Assembly (NCBI GenBank): GCA_021823555.1
Contig: JAKANW010000008.1
Span: forward strand, 1-17,241
From: Chloroflexota bacterium
GTDB lineage: Bacteria; Chloroflexota; Anaerolineae; Anaerolineales; Villigracilaceae
Direction of reading: 5' to 3'
Length of the DNA: 17,241 nt
Below the pieces are notes generated by a model. It saw nothing but the letters and a program-made list of their open reading frames with translations, was not told the DNA's origin and did not search any database. Below are positions 1-7,748 of this stretch, piece after piece. A program made the position numbers and the translations under genes. Each line of letters begins with the position of its first letter. Position 1 is the stretch's first letter.

Positions 1-222
1 AGGCCGGGGAGTTGGATCATGTTTCTTTTGTTTCTTCTGTTCCTCGAATTTTCGGAATTCACCATAGCGGCGAAAGAACCTGAATAGCGGCCCGCCAAAA
101 AAGATCAACAGAAGCGCCAGCGCAAAAGTCAGCTCTTCCCAACCGATGGCGATCATCGGCCGGCAGGACAGCAGGACGAACAAGAACGCGGCAATCGCGG
201 CTGCGATACTTAAACGGGACAT
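1..222 (-). CDS. Small membrane protein, partial (3' end beyond window)
   Basis: This reading frame starts with ATG at 222 and stays open to the window edge, giving 74 visible residues and no stop. The start reads MSRLSIAAAIAAFLFVLLSC, a hydrophobic segment. After a short polar stretch a second hydrophobic segment follows (about residues 31-44), then a basic cytoplasmic-type tail rich in Lys, Glu and Gln. It could be a two-TM protein, or the first segment could be a signal or lipoprotein-like sequence ending at Cys20. It lies 25 bases after the stop of the upstream ABC ATPase on the same strand, so it is probably the last visible gene of the efflux operon. A GCAGGAG sequence lies about 18 bases before the ATG, rather far for a ribosome site, so the start is uncertain. 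I do not recognise the family and assign no function. Confidence 0.55.
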   Translation of the reverse strand, partial: MSRLSIAAAIAAFLFVLLSCRPMIAIGWEELTFALALLLIFFGGPLFRFFRRYGEFRKFEEQKKQKKHDPTPRP

Positions 223-247
223 ACAATGATTGTACCGTGACTCCTGC

Positions 248-1177
248 TTATAAATGCGCCAGAAGCGTAAAGACATCCTCCAGCGTTGACTCGACCGTCT
301 CGATGGACTGAACCGTGATGTTCTTATCCGCCAATTCCTTCGTAAGCTGATCTGGAGTCAACTCACCGGGCTTGAGGATGACATGCGCCCGGTCGCCGTG
401 CAGACTGGCCTGTGCGATGCCGTCCATGCTGCTGAGCAACTCCACCGCTTCCAGCAGAGGCGTGGCAGCCAGATCCCAGGCAGCCCCTTTCAGGTAGGTG
501 GACTTCAACCCGGCGGGCGTGTCAAAGGCCAGCAGTTTGCCGCGGTACATGAAGGCCACACGGCTGCAATGTTCGGCCTCATCCATGTAGTGGGTGGTAA
601 TGAAGATGGTGGTGCCTTCCGATGCGAACTGGTAGATCAGATCCCAGAATTCGCGGCGGGCCACCGGGTCCACGCCGCTGGTGGGTTCATCCAGGAAGAG
701 CAGCGGAGGCTTGTGGATCAGTGCACAGCCCAACGCCAGGCGCTGCCGCCAGCCGCCGGAGAGTTCGCTGGTGAAAGCTTTGGTACGGTTTTCCAGCCCG
801 GCCATGTGCAGGACTTCCCGGATACGATTAGCTTCTTCGGACTTGGGGATATCATACACGCCAGCGTAAAACTCCAGGTTTTCCTGCACGGTCAGGTCAT
901 CGTACAGGGCGAACTTCTGGGACATGTAGCCGATGTGCGGCTTGGCAGCCTCGGGGTCTTTGGTCACGTCAATGCCCATGATCTCGGCTGTACCTTCGGT
1001 CGGGATCATCAAGCCACACAACATACGGATGGTGGTGGTTTTGCCGCTGCCGTTCGGGCCAAGATAGCCGAGTACCTCGCCGGGCTGCACACTGAAAGTG
1101 ACGTGGTCCACGGCGGTGAAATTGCCGAACTTCTTGGTCAGTCCCTGCACGTTAAGCGGAAGGATTTGTGTTCCCAT
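248..1177 (-). CDS. ABC transporter ATPase, YbhF C-terminal-half type
   Basis: This 309-residue nucleotide-binding protein should energise the ABC-2 permease encoded upstream in the same operon. All motifs are present: Walker A GPNGSGKT (about 40-47), signature LSGGWRQ (139-145), Walker B LLFLDEP (159-165), D-loop SGVDP and switch histidine in TTHYMDEAE (His196). The C-terminal STLEDVFTLL segment is typical of ABC-2 exporter ATPases. Its motif set matches the C-terminal half of E. coli YbhF from memory, while the preceding gene matches the N-terminal half. The ATG at 1177 has AAGGAG six bases upstream and lies inside the end of the previous gene (26-base overlap), which suggests translational coupling and equal dosage. 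The family exports cationic or hydrophobic compounds; the substrate here cannot be read from sequence. Confidence 0.9.
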   Translation of the reverse strand: MGTQILPLNVQGLTKKFGNFTAVDHVTFSVQPGEVLGYLGPNGSGKTTTIRMLCGLMIPTEGTAEIMGIDVTKDPEAAKPHIGYMSQKFALYDDLTVQENLEFYAGVYDIPKSEEANRIREVLHMAGLENRTKAFTSELSGGWRQRLALGCALIHKPPLLFLDEPTSGVDPVARREFWDLIYQFASEGTTIFITTHYMDEAEHCSRVAFMYRGKLLAFDTPAGLKSTYLKGAAWDLAATPLLEAVELLSSMDGIAQASLHGDRAHVILKPGELTPDQLTKELADKNITVQSIETVESTLEDVFTLLAHL

Positions 1178-2111
1178 TCAGTTCTCCTTCCGTTTCCAGT
1201 AATTGAATGAACACATCTTCGAGCGTGGGCGCGACCGGGACGAGATGCGTCATCGAAACGGAGGCAGCTTCCAGCGCGGCAGGGATGCGGGCCAGCGGTC
1301 CCTCGGCGGAACGGACGCGCAGGTGCAGGTATCCGCCAAAGGAGTGCACGTCCTCCACATCCGGGTCCTGAACAGCGATATTGCGGGCAGCCATTTGCGG
1401 CTCGGCAGCTAGTTCCAGGATGCGCCCTGCCAGGTGACTCATCAGTTCACGCGGCGCGCCCTGTATGAGCGCGCGGCCATGGTTCATGAAGATGACCCGG
1501 TTGAAGCGCATGGCCTCATCCATGTATGGGGTGCTGACGAGTACAGCCGAACCGTCGCGCAGCAGGCCGATGAGCAGGTGCCAGAACTCCTGGCGGGCGA
1601 CAGGATCCACGCCGCCGGTGGGTTCATCCAGCAAAAGAACTTTGGGGCGATGGACCAGCGCCGAAGCCAGCCCGAGTTTTTTCTGCATCCCGCCCGAAAG
1701 AGCGGCAGCCGGCCTGTTGGCGAACTCTGCCAACCCGGCGAACTTCAACAGCTCCGCAGAGCGCTGCTCGCGTTCGTCGTCGGGCACGTCGAAGACTTCA
1801 CCGAAGAAATCGAGGTTCTCCTTGACCGTCAGGTCGCCATACAAACTGAAGCGTTGCGCCAGATAGCCGATCTCTTCGCGGGCTTTCTCGAGCTGGCCCG
1901 GGAATTCATACCCAGCCATGCGGATCAGCCCACTGGTAGGCTGGAGGGCACCGACCAGCAGGCGCATGGTGGTCGTTTTGCCCGCGCCATCGGGGCCTAC
2001 CAGTCCAACCATTTCTCCGGCGCGCACCTGGAGATTCAGTCCATCCACTGCCCGCGTCGAGCCAAAAGCCTTAACTAAATTTTGAGTCTCGAGCAGAATT
2101 TCTGTTTCCAT
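1152..2111 (-). CDS. ABC transporter ATPase, YbhF N-terminal-half type, H-loop altered
   Basis: This 319-residue ABC ATPase is the partner of the next gene. It has Walker A GPDGAGKT (39-46), signature LSGGMQ (138-143), Walker B VLLLDEP (158-164) and D-loop GGVDP. The switch-histidine position reads STPYMDEA, so His is replaced by Pro195 whereas the neighbouring ATPase keeps TTHYMDEA. The GPDGAGKTT signature and loss of the H-loop histidine are also features of the N-terminal half of YbhF as I recall it, so the two genes together look like a split YbhF forming a heterodimer with one degenerate ATP site. The ATG at 2111 is two bases after the HlyD stop. Its C-terminus (TLEDVFIQLLE) is typical of the family. 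Membrane-associated on the cytoplasmic side. Confidence 0.9.
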   Translation of the reverse strand: METEILLETQNLVKAFGSTRAVDGLNLQVRAGEMVGLVGPDGAGKTTTMRLLVGALQPTSGLIRMAGYEFPGQLEKAREEIGYLAQRFSLYGDLTVKENLDFFGEVFDVPDDEREQRSAELLKFAGLAEFANRPAAALSGGMQKKLGLASALVHRPKVLLLDEPTGGVDPVARQEFWHLLIGLLRDGSAVLVSTPYMDEAMRFNRVIFMNHGRALIQGAPRELMSHLAGRILELAAEPQMAARNIAVQDPDVEDVHSFGGYLHLRVRSAEGPLARIPAALEAASVSMTHLVPVAPTLEDVFIQLLETEGELNGNTNPSA

Positions 2112-2113
2112 GT

Positions 2114-3547
2114 TTATTTTGGGTCAAATACAACGTCGGCGGGCATGCCGGGTTTGAGCTTGCCCTGTGGGTCGCTCACCGTTAATTTGATCGCATAGAC
2201 CGTCGAACTACGCCCCTGCACCGTCTGCACGTTGCGCGGCGTGAATTCGGCCTGGTCCGAGATGTAAGTCACTTCAGCGCTGAACGTCTCACCGGGGAAG
2301 GAATCCACACTCACGCTGACTTTCTCGTGAAGCGAGATCCGTCCATACTGATCCTCCGGGACATATACCGTGAGGGTCAACTGGCTGATGTTTGCCATGG
2401 TAAAGGCCGCAGCACCCGGCTGGACAAACTCGCCCGGCTCGACATTACGCGTCATGATGATCCCGTCTATTGGAGCCTTCACCGTCAGCTTGGACATTTG
2501 CGCGTTGATGAGGTCCAGGTTGGCCTGCGCCTGCAAGACCACCTGCTGGGACTGATCCGCGGCAGCCTTGGCCTGGTTCACCACATTCTGCCCGACCACC
2601 ACACTGGGTGACTGATCGCCAACCTGCAGCGAAAACAGCTTCTGCATCATCTCGTAATATTTTTCCTGTGCAATGGTCACCTGGGCGCGGGCCTCAAGCA
2701 CCGTTTGCGCCTGGTCAGTGGTCAGGAGGTCGTTGTAGGCCTGTTGGGCATTCGTCAATTCCGTCTTGGCCGCGTCATAGACGTCCTGGCCTGCATTGGA
2801 AAGGTTCTGGTCGTTAGGCAGCTTCTGTGCGATGCCAATGCGGATGGCGTAGCCGGGCGCCATTGGAGGCAAGGTCACAGGGATCTGGTCCGGGCTGACT
2901 TTGCTGTTGCTATTCTGAGCGATGCCATAAAGCTGCTGGGTAACCTGATAGTCAATGCGCGCTTGGGCCAGCCGCTTCTCTGCATTCACGAAATCCGCGT
3001 TGTTCAGGTCGCTGACCACCTTGTTCAGGTTGGCCTGCGCCGCAGTCAGGTTTTTCTGGGCTGCATCCACGTTCGCCTGAGCGGCGGCGATCAGTTCGGA
3101 AGAAGTGAAATACCAGTCCGGCTGGTCGAAATTGGTCCTGGTGAACCAGTCCTGGATGCGGACCGGCTGCGTTTGAGCCAGGGCCGTCTGCAGCGTGATC
3201 TGGAATTGCGACTGTGCAGTGGTCAGGGCATCCTGGGCCGTCTGCGCGGCCGCCTTGGCGGTCGCCAACCCAGCCAACGCCTGCTGTCGCTGCGCCTGGA
3301 GCAGGGTATCGTCAATGGTGAGCAGGGTATCGCCGGCCTTCACCGATTGGCCTTCGTCTACCTTCACTTCCATGACCTTGCCCGACATTTCCGGGGCAAC
3401 GTTCACATCCACCGCCTCAATCGTACCTGAGGCTTTTAACTGTCCATTACTGTTATTGGTCAGTGCCTGAACACTAAAATAACCTGCCACCAACACAACC
3501 AGCAGGATGATCACGATGGCTGGTCTTGAAATTTTCCTTCGTTCCAT
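2114..3547 (-). CDS. HlyD/EmrA-type membrane fusion (adaptor) protein
   Basis: This 477-residue protein has an N-terminal membrane anchor (about residues 8-25, rich in Ile, Leu and Val), then a first lipoyl half-motif (GTIEAVDVNVAPEMSGKV), a long Ala/Gln-rich coiled-coil region of about 270 residues, and the second lipoyl half (LTVKAPIDGIIMTRNVEPGE) leading into a beta-barrel and membrane-proximal domain. It would couple the inner-membrane ABC complex to export outside the cell, like YbhG beside YbhFSR, but it is much longer than YbhG because of the enlarged hairpin. I chose ATG 3547, with AAGGAG nine bases upstream; an in-frame TTG at 3553 is only three bases from that site. It sits 27 bases after the permease stop and two bases before the first ATPase. 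Confidence 0.9.
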   Translation of the reverse strand: MERRKISRPAIVIILLVVLVAGYFSVQALTNNSNGQLKASGTIEAVDVNVAPEMSGKVMEVKVDEGQSVKAGDTLLTIDDTLLQAQRQQALAGLATAKAAAQTAQDALTTAQSQFQITLQTALAQTQPVRIQDWFTRTNFDQPDWYFTSSELIAAAQANVDAAQKNLTAAQANLNKVVSDLNNADFVNAEKRLAQARIDYQVTQQLYGIAQNSNSKVSPDQIPVTLPPMAPGYAIRIGIAQKLPNDQNLSNAGQDVYDAAKTELTNAQQAYNDLLTTDQAQTVLEARAQVTIAQEKYYEMMQKLFSLQVGDQSPSVVVGQNVVNQAKAAADQSQQVVLQAQANLDLINAQMSKLTVKAPIDGIIMTRNVEPGEFVQPGAAAFTMANISQLTLTVYVPEDQYGRISLHEKVSVSVDSFPGETFSAEVTYISDQAEFTPRNVQTVQGRSSTVYAIKLTVSDPQGKLKPGMPADVVFDPK

Positions 3548-3574
3548 TTTCAAAAACTCCTTGGATTGATTTTT

Positions 3575-4702
3575 CTATTCGAGGGTCTTGCGGAAACGCC
3601 TGGCCGCCAGGCCCAACAGCACAATTGCGAAAATACTCAAGGCAATTGTTTGAGGCATGATCAAATTCAGCCCTACGCCTTTGATAACAACTGCCCGCAT
3701 GATGTAAATGAAATAGGTTAGCGGAAGCAAGTTCCCAATAAATTGCAGCACCACCGGCAGCGATGAGATCGGGAACAGGAACCCCGAAAGCATGAAGGAA
3801 GGCAGCATGATCGGCATGGTCATCAGTTGCGCCTGTTGCTGGGTCTGGGCCATCGTTGAGATAAGCAGTCCAAGCCCCAGGGTGGGCAGCAGGTACAGAC
3901 CGGTCAGGGCAAACAACAGCAGCAAGCTGCCCCGGATCGGCACGCCGAACATGAAAACGCCCATCGCCAGGATGACCACCGTATTGGCAAAAGAGACCAG
4001 GATGTACGGGATGATCTTGGCCAGGATCAATTCCCAACTGCGGATGGGAGTGACGATCAACTGCTCGATGGTGCCGCGCTCCCGTTCCCGGACGATGGAC
4101 AGGGCGGTCAGGTTCGTGGCCGTCATGAACAGGATCATGGCGATCAGCCCAGGCACGATGCTATAACTGCCCTGCAGGTCAGGGTTGTAGAGCACGTTCG
4201 TGCGGATGTCTATGGGCGAGGCGCTGGCTATGGAGGGACCTCGCAGCGCCAACTGCTGAGTACGCACACTGACGCCGTGAGCCTGTCCCGCCAGCGCGGC
4301 CGCCGAAAGCACGGATCCCGCCACGGTTGGGTTGGAGCCGTCCACCAACACCATCACCTGGGCCGATTGCCCGGAGGCCAGGTTGGTGCTGTAGTCAGGA
4401 GGGATGATGATGCCCACCTCGGCGCGGCCGCCGCCGATCAGCGAGTCGACCTCGGCCTGGCTATAAACATAGTAATCAAAAGAAAAGTAACCGGTCGCCT
4501 GGAACGAATCCAGGAGCGCCCGGCTGGCCGCGGTATTGTTCTGGTTAAACACAACCGTTGGGACATTTCTTACATCGGTATTGTTGGCGTAGCCCAGTAA
4601 AACCAATTGCAGGATCGGCATGATAAAAATGGAGATCAGCGTACGCGGATCCCGCAGCATTTGGGTCATTTCTTTTTTGATCAACGCTCTAAAACGTCTC
4701 AT
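3575..4702 (-). CDS. ABC-2 type transporter permease (YbhS/YbhR-like)
   Basis: This 375-residue integral membrane protein is the export channel subunit. Residues 1-20 are a basic cytoplasmic start (RALIKKEMTQMLRDPRTL), followed by TM1 (about 22-40), a large extracytoplasmic domain of about 140 residues, and a cluster of five TM segments from about residue 180. The conserved ABC-2 RERERGTIEQL motif follows TM2, and a basic tail ends the protein. Length and layout match E. coli YbhS/YbhR. The ATG at 4702 has AAGGAG upstream and overlaps the MarR stop (ATGA), so translation is coupled. Only one permease is visible where YbhFSR-type systems have two. It may homodimerise, or a second permease gene may lie beyond the left edge. 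Substrate unknown. Confidence 0.9.
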   Translation of the reverse strand: MRRFRALIKKEMTQMLRDPRTLISIFIMPILQLVLLGYANNTDVRNVPTVVFNQNNTAASRALLDSFQATGYFSFDYYVYSQAEVDSLIGGGRAEVGIIIPPDYSTNLASGQSAQVMVLVDGSNPTVAGSVLSAAALAGQAHGVSVRTQQLALRGPSIASASPIDIRTNVLYNPDLQGSYSIVPGLIAMILFMTATNLTALSIVRERERGTIEQLIVTPIRSWELILAKIIPYILVSFANTVVILAMGVFMFGVPIRGSLLLLFALTGLYLLPTLGLGLLISTMAQTQQQAQLMTMPIMLPSFMLSGFLFPISSLPVVLQFIGNLLPLTYFIYIMRAVVIKGVGLNLIMPQTIALSIFAIVLLGLAARRFRKTLE

Positions 4703-5211
4703 TGATTCGCTCCTTTTTCAGCATCAGATTCAACCATTAGTGAGTCAAATAATTTATTCATCAGGTATAGCAATTGGGACTGCTCCTCGAGTGTAAATTT
4801 GCTCAACATGTGTTTGACGCGCTGCTTATTGACATCTATGGCAGATCGGTACAACTGTCGTCCGACTTCCGTCATTTGCACGCGCACCACGCGGCGGTCA
4901 TGCGGATCATTGACGCGCTCAACGAAATTGGCGCTCACCAGCCCATCCACAATGCGCGTGGCCGAACTGAGCGGGATGCCAAGTTCCGTGCTGAGTTCTC
5001 CCATGGTGGGAGGGGAGTCGCTGCGCGCCAGCACAATGAAAATCCGAAAAACAAAAGCGCGGTCTTCCGGGTCATTTGCGCCGCCGAGTCTCAAATTTTG
5101 CATTTGCTGTTTGAACTGGTTTACATGCTCCGGCACAACCAGCTTGGGGCGCAAATGAACAAAGCGCTGGATCAAGTCAAATAATTGATCTGCAATCTGT
5201 TCAGAGTTCAC
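4699..5211 (-). CDS. MarR-family transcriptional regulator of the efflux operon
   Basis: This protein of about 170 residues has a MarR winged-helix core: a helical dimerisation start, then TMGELSTELGIPLSSATRIVDGLV as helix-turn-helix and a wing with DPHDRRVVRVQMTEVGRQL, the DxRxxxVxLT-type signature. It is the first gene of the efflux operon and most likely a repressor that responds to a ligand of the pump. Translation could also begin at an in-frame TTG at 5241, but that codon would lie only a few bases from the predicted transcription start. I prefer GTG at 5211 (MNSEQIADQL), which leaves a leader of about 30 bases with a weak GGAA ahead of it. The stop overlaps the permease ATG. A near-palindrome lies over the transcription start and is a likely operator. 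Confidence 0.85.
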   Translation of the reverse strand: MNSEQIADQLFDLIQRFVHLRPKLVVPEHVNQFKQQMQNLRLGGANDPEDRAFVFRIFIVLARSDSPPTMGELSTELGIPLSSATRIVDGLVSANFVERVNDPHDRRVVRVQMTEVGRQLYRSAIDVNKQRVKHMLSKFTLEEQSQLLYLMNKLFDSLMVESDAEKGANQ

Positions 5212-5221
5212 AATTTTGTTT

Positions 5222-5246
5222 CCATTTTGATATATTTCCAAAACGG
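5222..5246. promoter_or_regulatory. Probable MarR operator (inverted repeat)
   Basis: CCATTTTG (5222-5229) and CAAAACGG (5239-5246) form an inverted repeat with 7 of 8 positions paired and a 9-base AT-rich spacer. It begins 4 bases after the predicted -10 box and covers the likely transcription start, a usual position for MarR autorepression. Binding by this MarR protein is inference. Confidence 0.5.
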
Positions 5247-5250
5247 AAGG

Positions 5251-5279
5251 ATATTACCCCCCTCGCTTGATTCTGTCAA
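5251..5279 (-). promoter_or_regulatory. Sigma70-type promoter of the MarR efflux operon
   Basis: On the minus strand a perfect -35 TTGACA (5279-5274) and -10 TAATAT (5256-5251) are separated by exactly 17 bases that include a G-run. The transcription start would be near 5244. It lies in the gap between tupC and marR, with all genes on both sides on the minus strand, so it separates the efflux operon from the tungstate operon upstream. Confidence 0.7.
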
Positions 5280-5292
5280 GAAATTCTAGAAA

Positions 5293-5308
5293 AAACTCAC
5301 AAAAGTTT
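5293..5308 (-). terminator. Weak possible terminator after tupC
   Basis: On the minus strand AAACT, loop TTTGTG and AGTTT form a 5-bp AT-rich stem followed by a T-run. It sits about 35 bases after the tupC stop. The stem is short, so this is only a tentative intrinsic terminator. The rest of 5280-5342 shows nothing else. Confidence 0.25.
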
Positions 5309-5342
5309 AATCCAGTTGCATCGTGACATTCCCACTGCCTTG

Positions 5343-6065
5343 CTACGAAAGCTCCTTCAGGAAGGCCTCCACTGCTTCGTCTGCTGGCCTGGCTTTGATC
5401 TGGCGCGCCGGGCCCACCTGTCTCAACCTCCCATCCACAATGACCGCCACACGCTGACTCAGTCGGGCGGCTTCCTGCAAATTATGTGTGACAAAGACCG
5501 TTGTGCGATGATCGCCGACCAACAAAGCAGACAGGTCTTCCAGGAGTTTCGACCGGCTGGGCGGATCGAGGGCAGAGAACGGCTCATCGAGCAGGAGCAG
5601 CTCCGGTTCCAGGACGAACGCCCGCGCCAAGCTGACTCTCTGCGCTTCCCCGCCGGATAAGTGGCCTGCCCGCCGTTTCGCCAGCGATCTTATCCCTAGC
5701 TGCATCAACCACCTGTCCACCCGCGCGTTGGTCTCGGACCGTGGCAGGCCGCGGAACTTCAATCCCAGAGCCACATTCTGCTCGACGGTCATATCCATCA
5801 GGAGAGGCTCCTGGAACACGATGGCTATTTTTCGGCGATACTCCATATCGTCCCACTTTGAGATGGGCCTGTCACCGAAAACGATCTCGCCCTGTACAGG
5901 TTTGAGCAGATGAGCCAACGCCAGCAATAACGTGCTCTTGCCCGCGCCGTTCGGCCCGACGACGGCCAGGGTCTCGCCGCGCTTGATGTCCAGTGAATTG
6001 ATCTTCAATGTGTCGCGCCCGCCCTGCCGCATCAGAAGATCGCTAATGGCAATTAACCTGCTCAT
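5343..6065 (-). CDS. tupC: Tungstate ABC transporter ATP-binding protein TupC
   Basis: This 240-residue ATPase energises the TupB permease. Motifs are Walker A GPNGAGKS (37-44), Q-loop FQEP (84-87), signature LSGGEAQ (136-142), Walker B LLLLDEP (156-162), D-loop SALDPPSR and switch His194 in FVTHNLQEA. There is no C-terminal TOBE regulatory domain, which fits the short TupC type rather than the longer ModC. I start it at ATG 6065, which overlaps the tupB stop as ATGA with a GAGAGGGG sequence upstream; a TTG 30 bases earlier would also be open. The assignment as tungstate rather than general oxyanion transport rests mainly on the TupA-like binding protein in the same operon. It is the last gene of the operon. 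Confidence 0.88.
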   Translation of the reverse strand: MSRLIAISDLLMRQGGRDTLKINSLDIKRGETLAVVGPNGAGKSTLLLALAHLLKPVQGEIVFGDRPISKWDDMEYRRKIAIVFQEPLLMDMTVEQNVALGLKFRGLPRSETNARVDRWLMQLGIRSLAKRRAGHLSGGEAQRVSLARAFVLEPELLLLDEPFSALDPPSRSKLLEDLSALLVGDHRTTVFVTHNLQEAARLSQRVAVIVDGRLRQVGPARQIKARPADEAVEAFLKELS

Positions 6066-6718
6066 CGTTGTTTGGCCCCTCTCTGCTGGATCCAAGTCAG
6101 GGCCCAGTTCACGAGGAAAGTAATCACCAACAACAGGACGCCTAAAGCAATCGCGTTATTGAAATCCCCTTTACTCGTCTCCAACACAATAGCCGTTGTC
6201 AGCACGCGCGTCTGGTAGCGGATGTTTCCTCCAACCATCATGGATGCGCCGATCTCGGAAATGACGCTGCCGAAGCCTGCCATTAAGGCTGCCAGCAAGG
6301 GCAGGCGCGCCTCACGCCACAGCATCCAGACCATCTGCAAGCGCGAGGCGCCCAGACCAAGCAGCTGCAATTGCAGGCGCGGGTCGAGGGCTTGCAGGGC
6401 TGCCACAGTCAGCCCTGTGACCACCGGCCAGGCAATGATCACCTGGGCGATGACCATGGCAGACGGGGTGTAAATCAGATGCAGATCTCCCAGCGGCCCG
6501 GAGCGCCACAGGGTCATCGCCACCGCCAGCCCCACCACCACCGGCGGCAAGCCCATGCCGGTATTGATGAGGCTCAACATAAATGAACGACCGGGAAATT
6601 TTCCCAGGGCCAGCCAGGTGCCAAGCGGCAGCCCCAACAGGAGACTGACCACAGTCGCCATGCCGGAAATTTGCAGGGAAAGGATCGTGATCTGGAAGAC
6701 TTCAGGGTCGAATGACAT
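6062..6718 (-). CDS. tupB: Tungstate ABC transporter permease TupB
   Basis: This protein of about 218 residues is a MetI-type ABC permease with about five hydrophobic segments. Residues near the start (DPEVFQITILSLQISGMATVV), the NTGMGLPPVVVGL stretch and the ATPase-contact EAA-like loop (RLPLLAALMAGFGSVISEIGASMMVGG, read in two parts) are characteristic of TupB/WtpB-type permeases. The open frame extends to GTG 6778, but that stretch would run through a perfect 13-bp stem-loop. The ATG at 6718 better fits the usual N-terminus of the family, though no clear ribosome site precedes it. It would form the membrane channel with TupC on the cytoplasmic side. Its stop overlaps the tupC ATG. Confidence 0.88.
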   Translation of the reverse strand: MSFDPEVFQITILSLQISGMATVVSLLLGLPLGTWLALGKFPGRSFMLSLINTGMGLPPVVVGLAVAMTLWRSGPLGDLHLIYTPSAMVIAQVIIAWPVVTGLTVAALQALDPRLQLQLLGLGASRLQMVWMLWREARLPLLAALMAGFGSVISEIGASMMVGGNIRYQTRVLTTAIVLETSKGDFNNAIALGVLLLVITFLVNWALTWIQQRGAKQR

Positions 6719-6729
6719 ATCGCAGAAAA

Positions 6730-6775
6730 GATAACGGGAAACGAACGCGGCTGATTCTACTTGTTTCCCGTTATC
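6730..6775 (-). promoter_or_regulatory. Stem-loop between tupA and tupB
   Basis: GATAACGGGAAAC (6730-6742) and GTTTCCCGTTATC (6763-6775) are perfectly complementary over 13 bp, with a 20-base loop. The structure lies 22 bases after the tupA stop and just before the preferred tupB ATG. There is no T-run after it, so it is not a standard terminator. Such intercistronic stems often protect the upstream binding-protein mRNA or lower permease expression; that role is inferred here. Confidence 0.6.
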
Positions 6776-6797
6776 CACCAGTTAGACAATTTATGGA

Positions 6798-7739
6798 TTA
6801 CAGACCAAGGTCTGCATCGGTCTTATCGGCATCGGGAACGAACAACGGCTGGCCGAACTTATCCACGCCAAAGTTGCCAATCACCACCTGAGTATCCGGC
6901 GATGTGATCCATTTGGCAAAAACCAGCGCGCCCTCATAATTGATCTTCGGCCACTTATCAGGGTTGACCGTGATCACGTGATAGACGTTCAGCAGAGAGT
7001 TGTCTTTTTCAACCAGGATATCGAGCTGAAGATTGGCTTTGGTTGCCAGATAGGTGGCGCGGTCGGTCAAGGTATAAGCGCCTTTTTCCGATGCAATCGT
7101 CAGCGTTGCGCCCATACCCTGGCCAGATTCAACATACCAGGCCGGTTTCTGGGTGGCAGGGTCAAGCGCTGCGCTCTTCCAAAGAGCCAGTTCCTTAGTA
7201 TTGGTGCCAGACTGGTCGCCGCGCGAAATGAACGTGGCGCTTGCAGCCGCGATCTTCTTGAAAGCGTCCACAGCATCGGCGTCACCCTTGATGCCTGCCG
7301 GGTCAGCTGCAGGGCCGACGATGATAAAGTCGTTGTGCATCACCAGGAAGCGTTCCTTGCCATGGCCGCCATCCATGTAGGTCTTTTCGGAGGACGGCGC
7401 GTGCACCAGCAGGACATCGGCATTGCCATCCTCGCCCATTTTCAGGGCCGCACCGGTTCCCACTGCAACAGTCTGGACTTTGTAACCGGTCTGCTGTTCG
7501 AAGAGCGGGATCAGCACATCCAGCAAGCCCGAATCCTGCGTGGAGGTGGTGGTCGCCAGGATCAAGTTCGGGTTGGCGGGCGCGGACATCGTCGGCGGCG
7601 CGGCGGTGGGCGCTTGGGTGACCGCGGGAGGCTGGGTCGCGGGAGCAGGCGTGGGCGTCGCGGCAGAACCGCAGGCGGTCAACGCCAGGGCCAGGATCAA
7701 GCCAAGCGTCAAGAAAATATTGCGGGTGGTGAGTTTCAT
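6798..7739 (-). CDS. tupA: Tungstate-binding lipoprotein TupA
   Basis: This 313-residue protein captures tungstate outside the membrane and delivers it to TupBC. It has a lipoprotein signal with lipobox LTAC (Cys23), a Pro/Ala/Thr-rich linker to about residue 58, and a mature domain starting with ATTTSTQDSGLLDVL, the hallmark oxyanion-binding start of TupA. Further family features are VGTGAALKMGEDGNADVLLVHAP, HNDFIIVGPAADPAGI and ISRGDQSGTNTKE. The Thr/Ser residues of TTTSTQ and the Arg of ISRGDQSGT are likely oxyanion ligands. ATG 7739 is preceded by AGGAAGG. It lies nine bases after the upstream membrane-protein gene. Sequence alone cannot exclude molybdate as an additional substrate, but the TTTSTQDSG start favours tungstate. 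Confidence 0.93.
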   Translation of the reverse strand: MKLTTRNIFLTLGLILALALTACGSAATPTPAPATQPPAVTQAPTAAPPTMSAPANPNLILATTTSTQDSGLLDVLIPLFEQQTGYKVQTVAVGTGAALKMGEDGNADVLLVHAPSSEKTYMDGGHGKERFLVMHNDFIIVGPAADPAGIKGDADAVDAFKKIAAASATFISRGDQSGTNTKELALWKSAALDPATQKPAWYVESGQGMGATLTIASEKGAYTLTDRATYLATKANLQLDILVEKDNSLLNVYHVITVNPDKWPKINYEGALVFAKWITSPDTQVVIGNFGVDKFGQPLFVPDADKTDADLGL

Positions 7740-7748
7740 CCTTCCTTC

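Noticed and set aside
383..1210. Long plus-strand open frame antisense to the ABC ATPase
   Set aside because: It is a mirror of a well-supported ABC gene, has no domain motifs and shows low-complexity His/Gly/Gln content typical of antisense frames in GC-rich DNA. The same holds for other plus-strand frames in 1434-10031 and minus-strand frames inside metH.
3474..4037. Minus-strand frame overlapping the permease and HlyD gene start
   Set aside because: It runs out of frame through the permease, has no recognised motif, and the permease frame is clearly the coding one.
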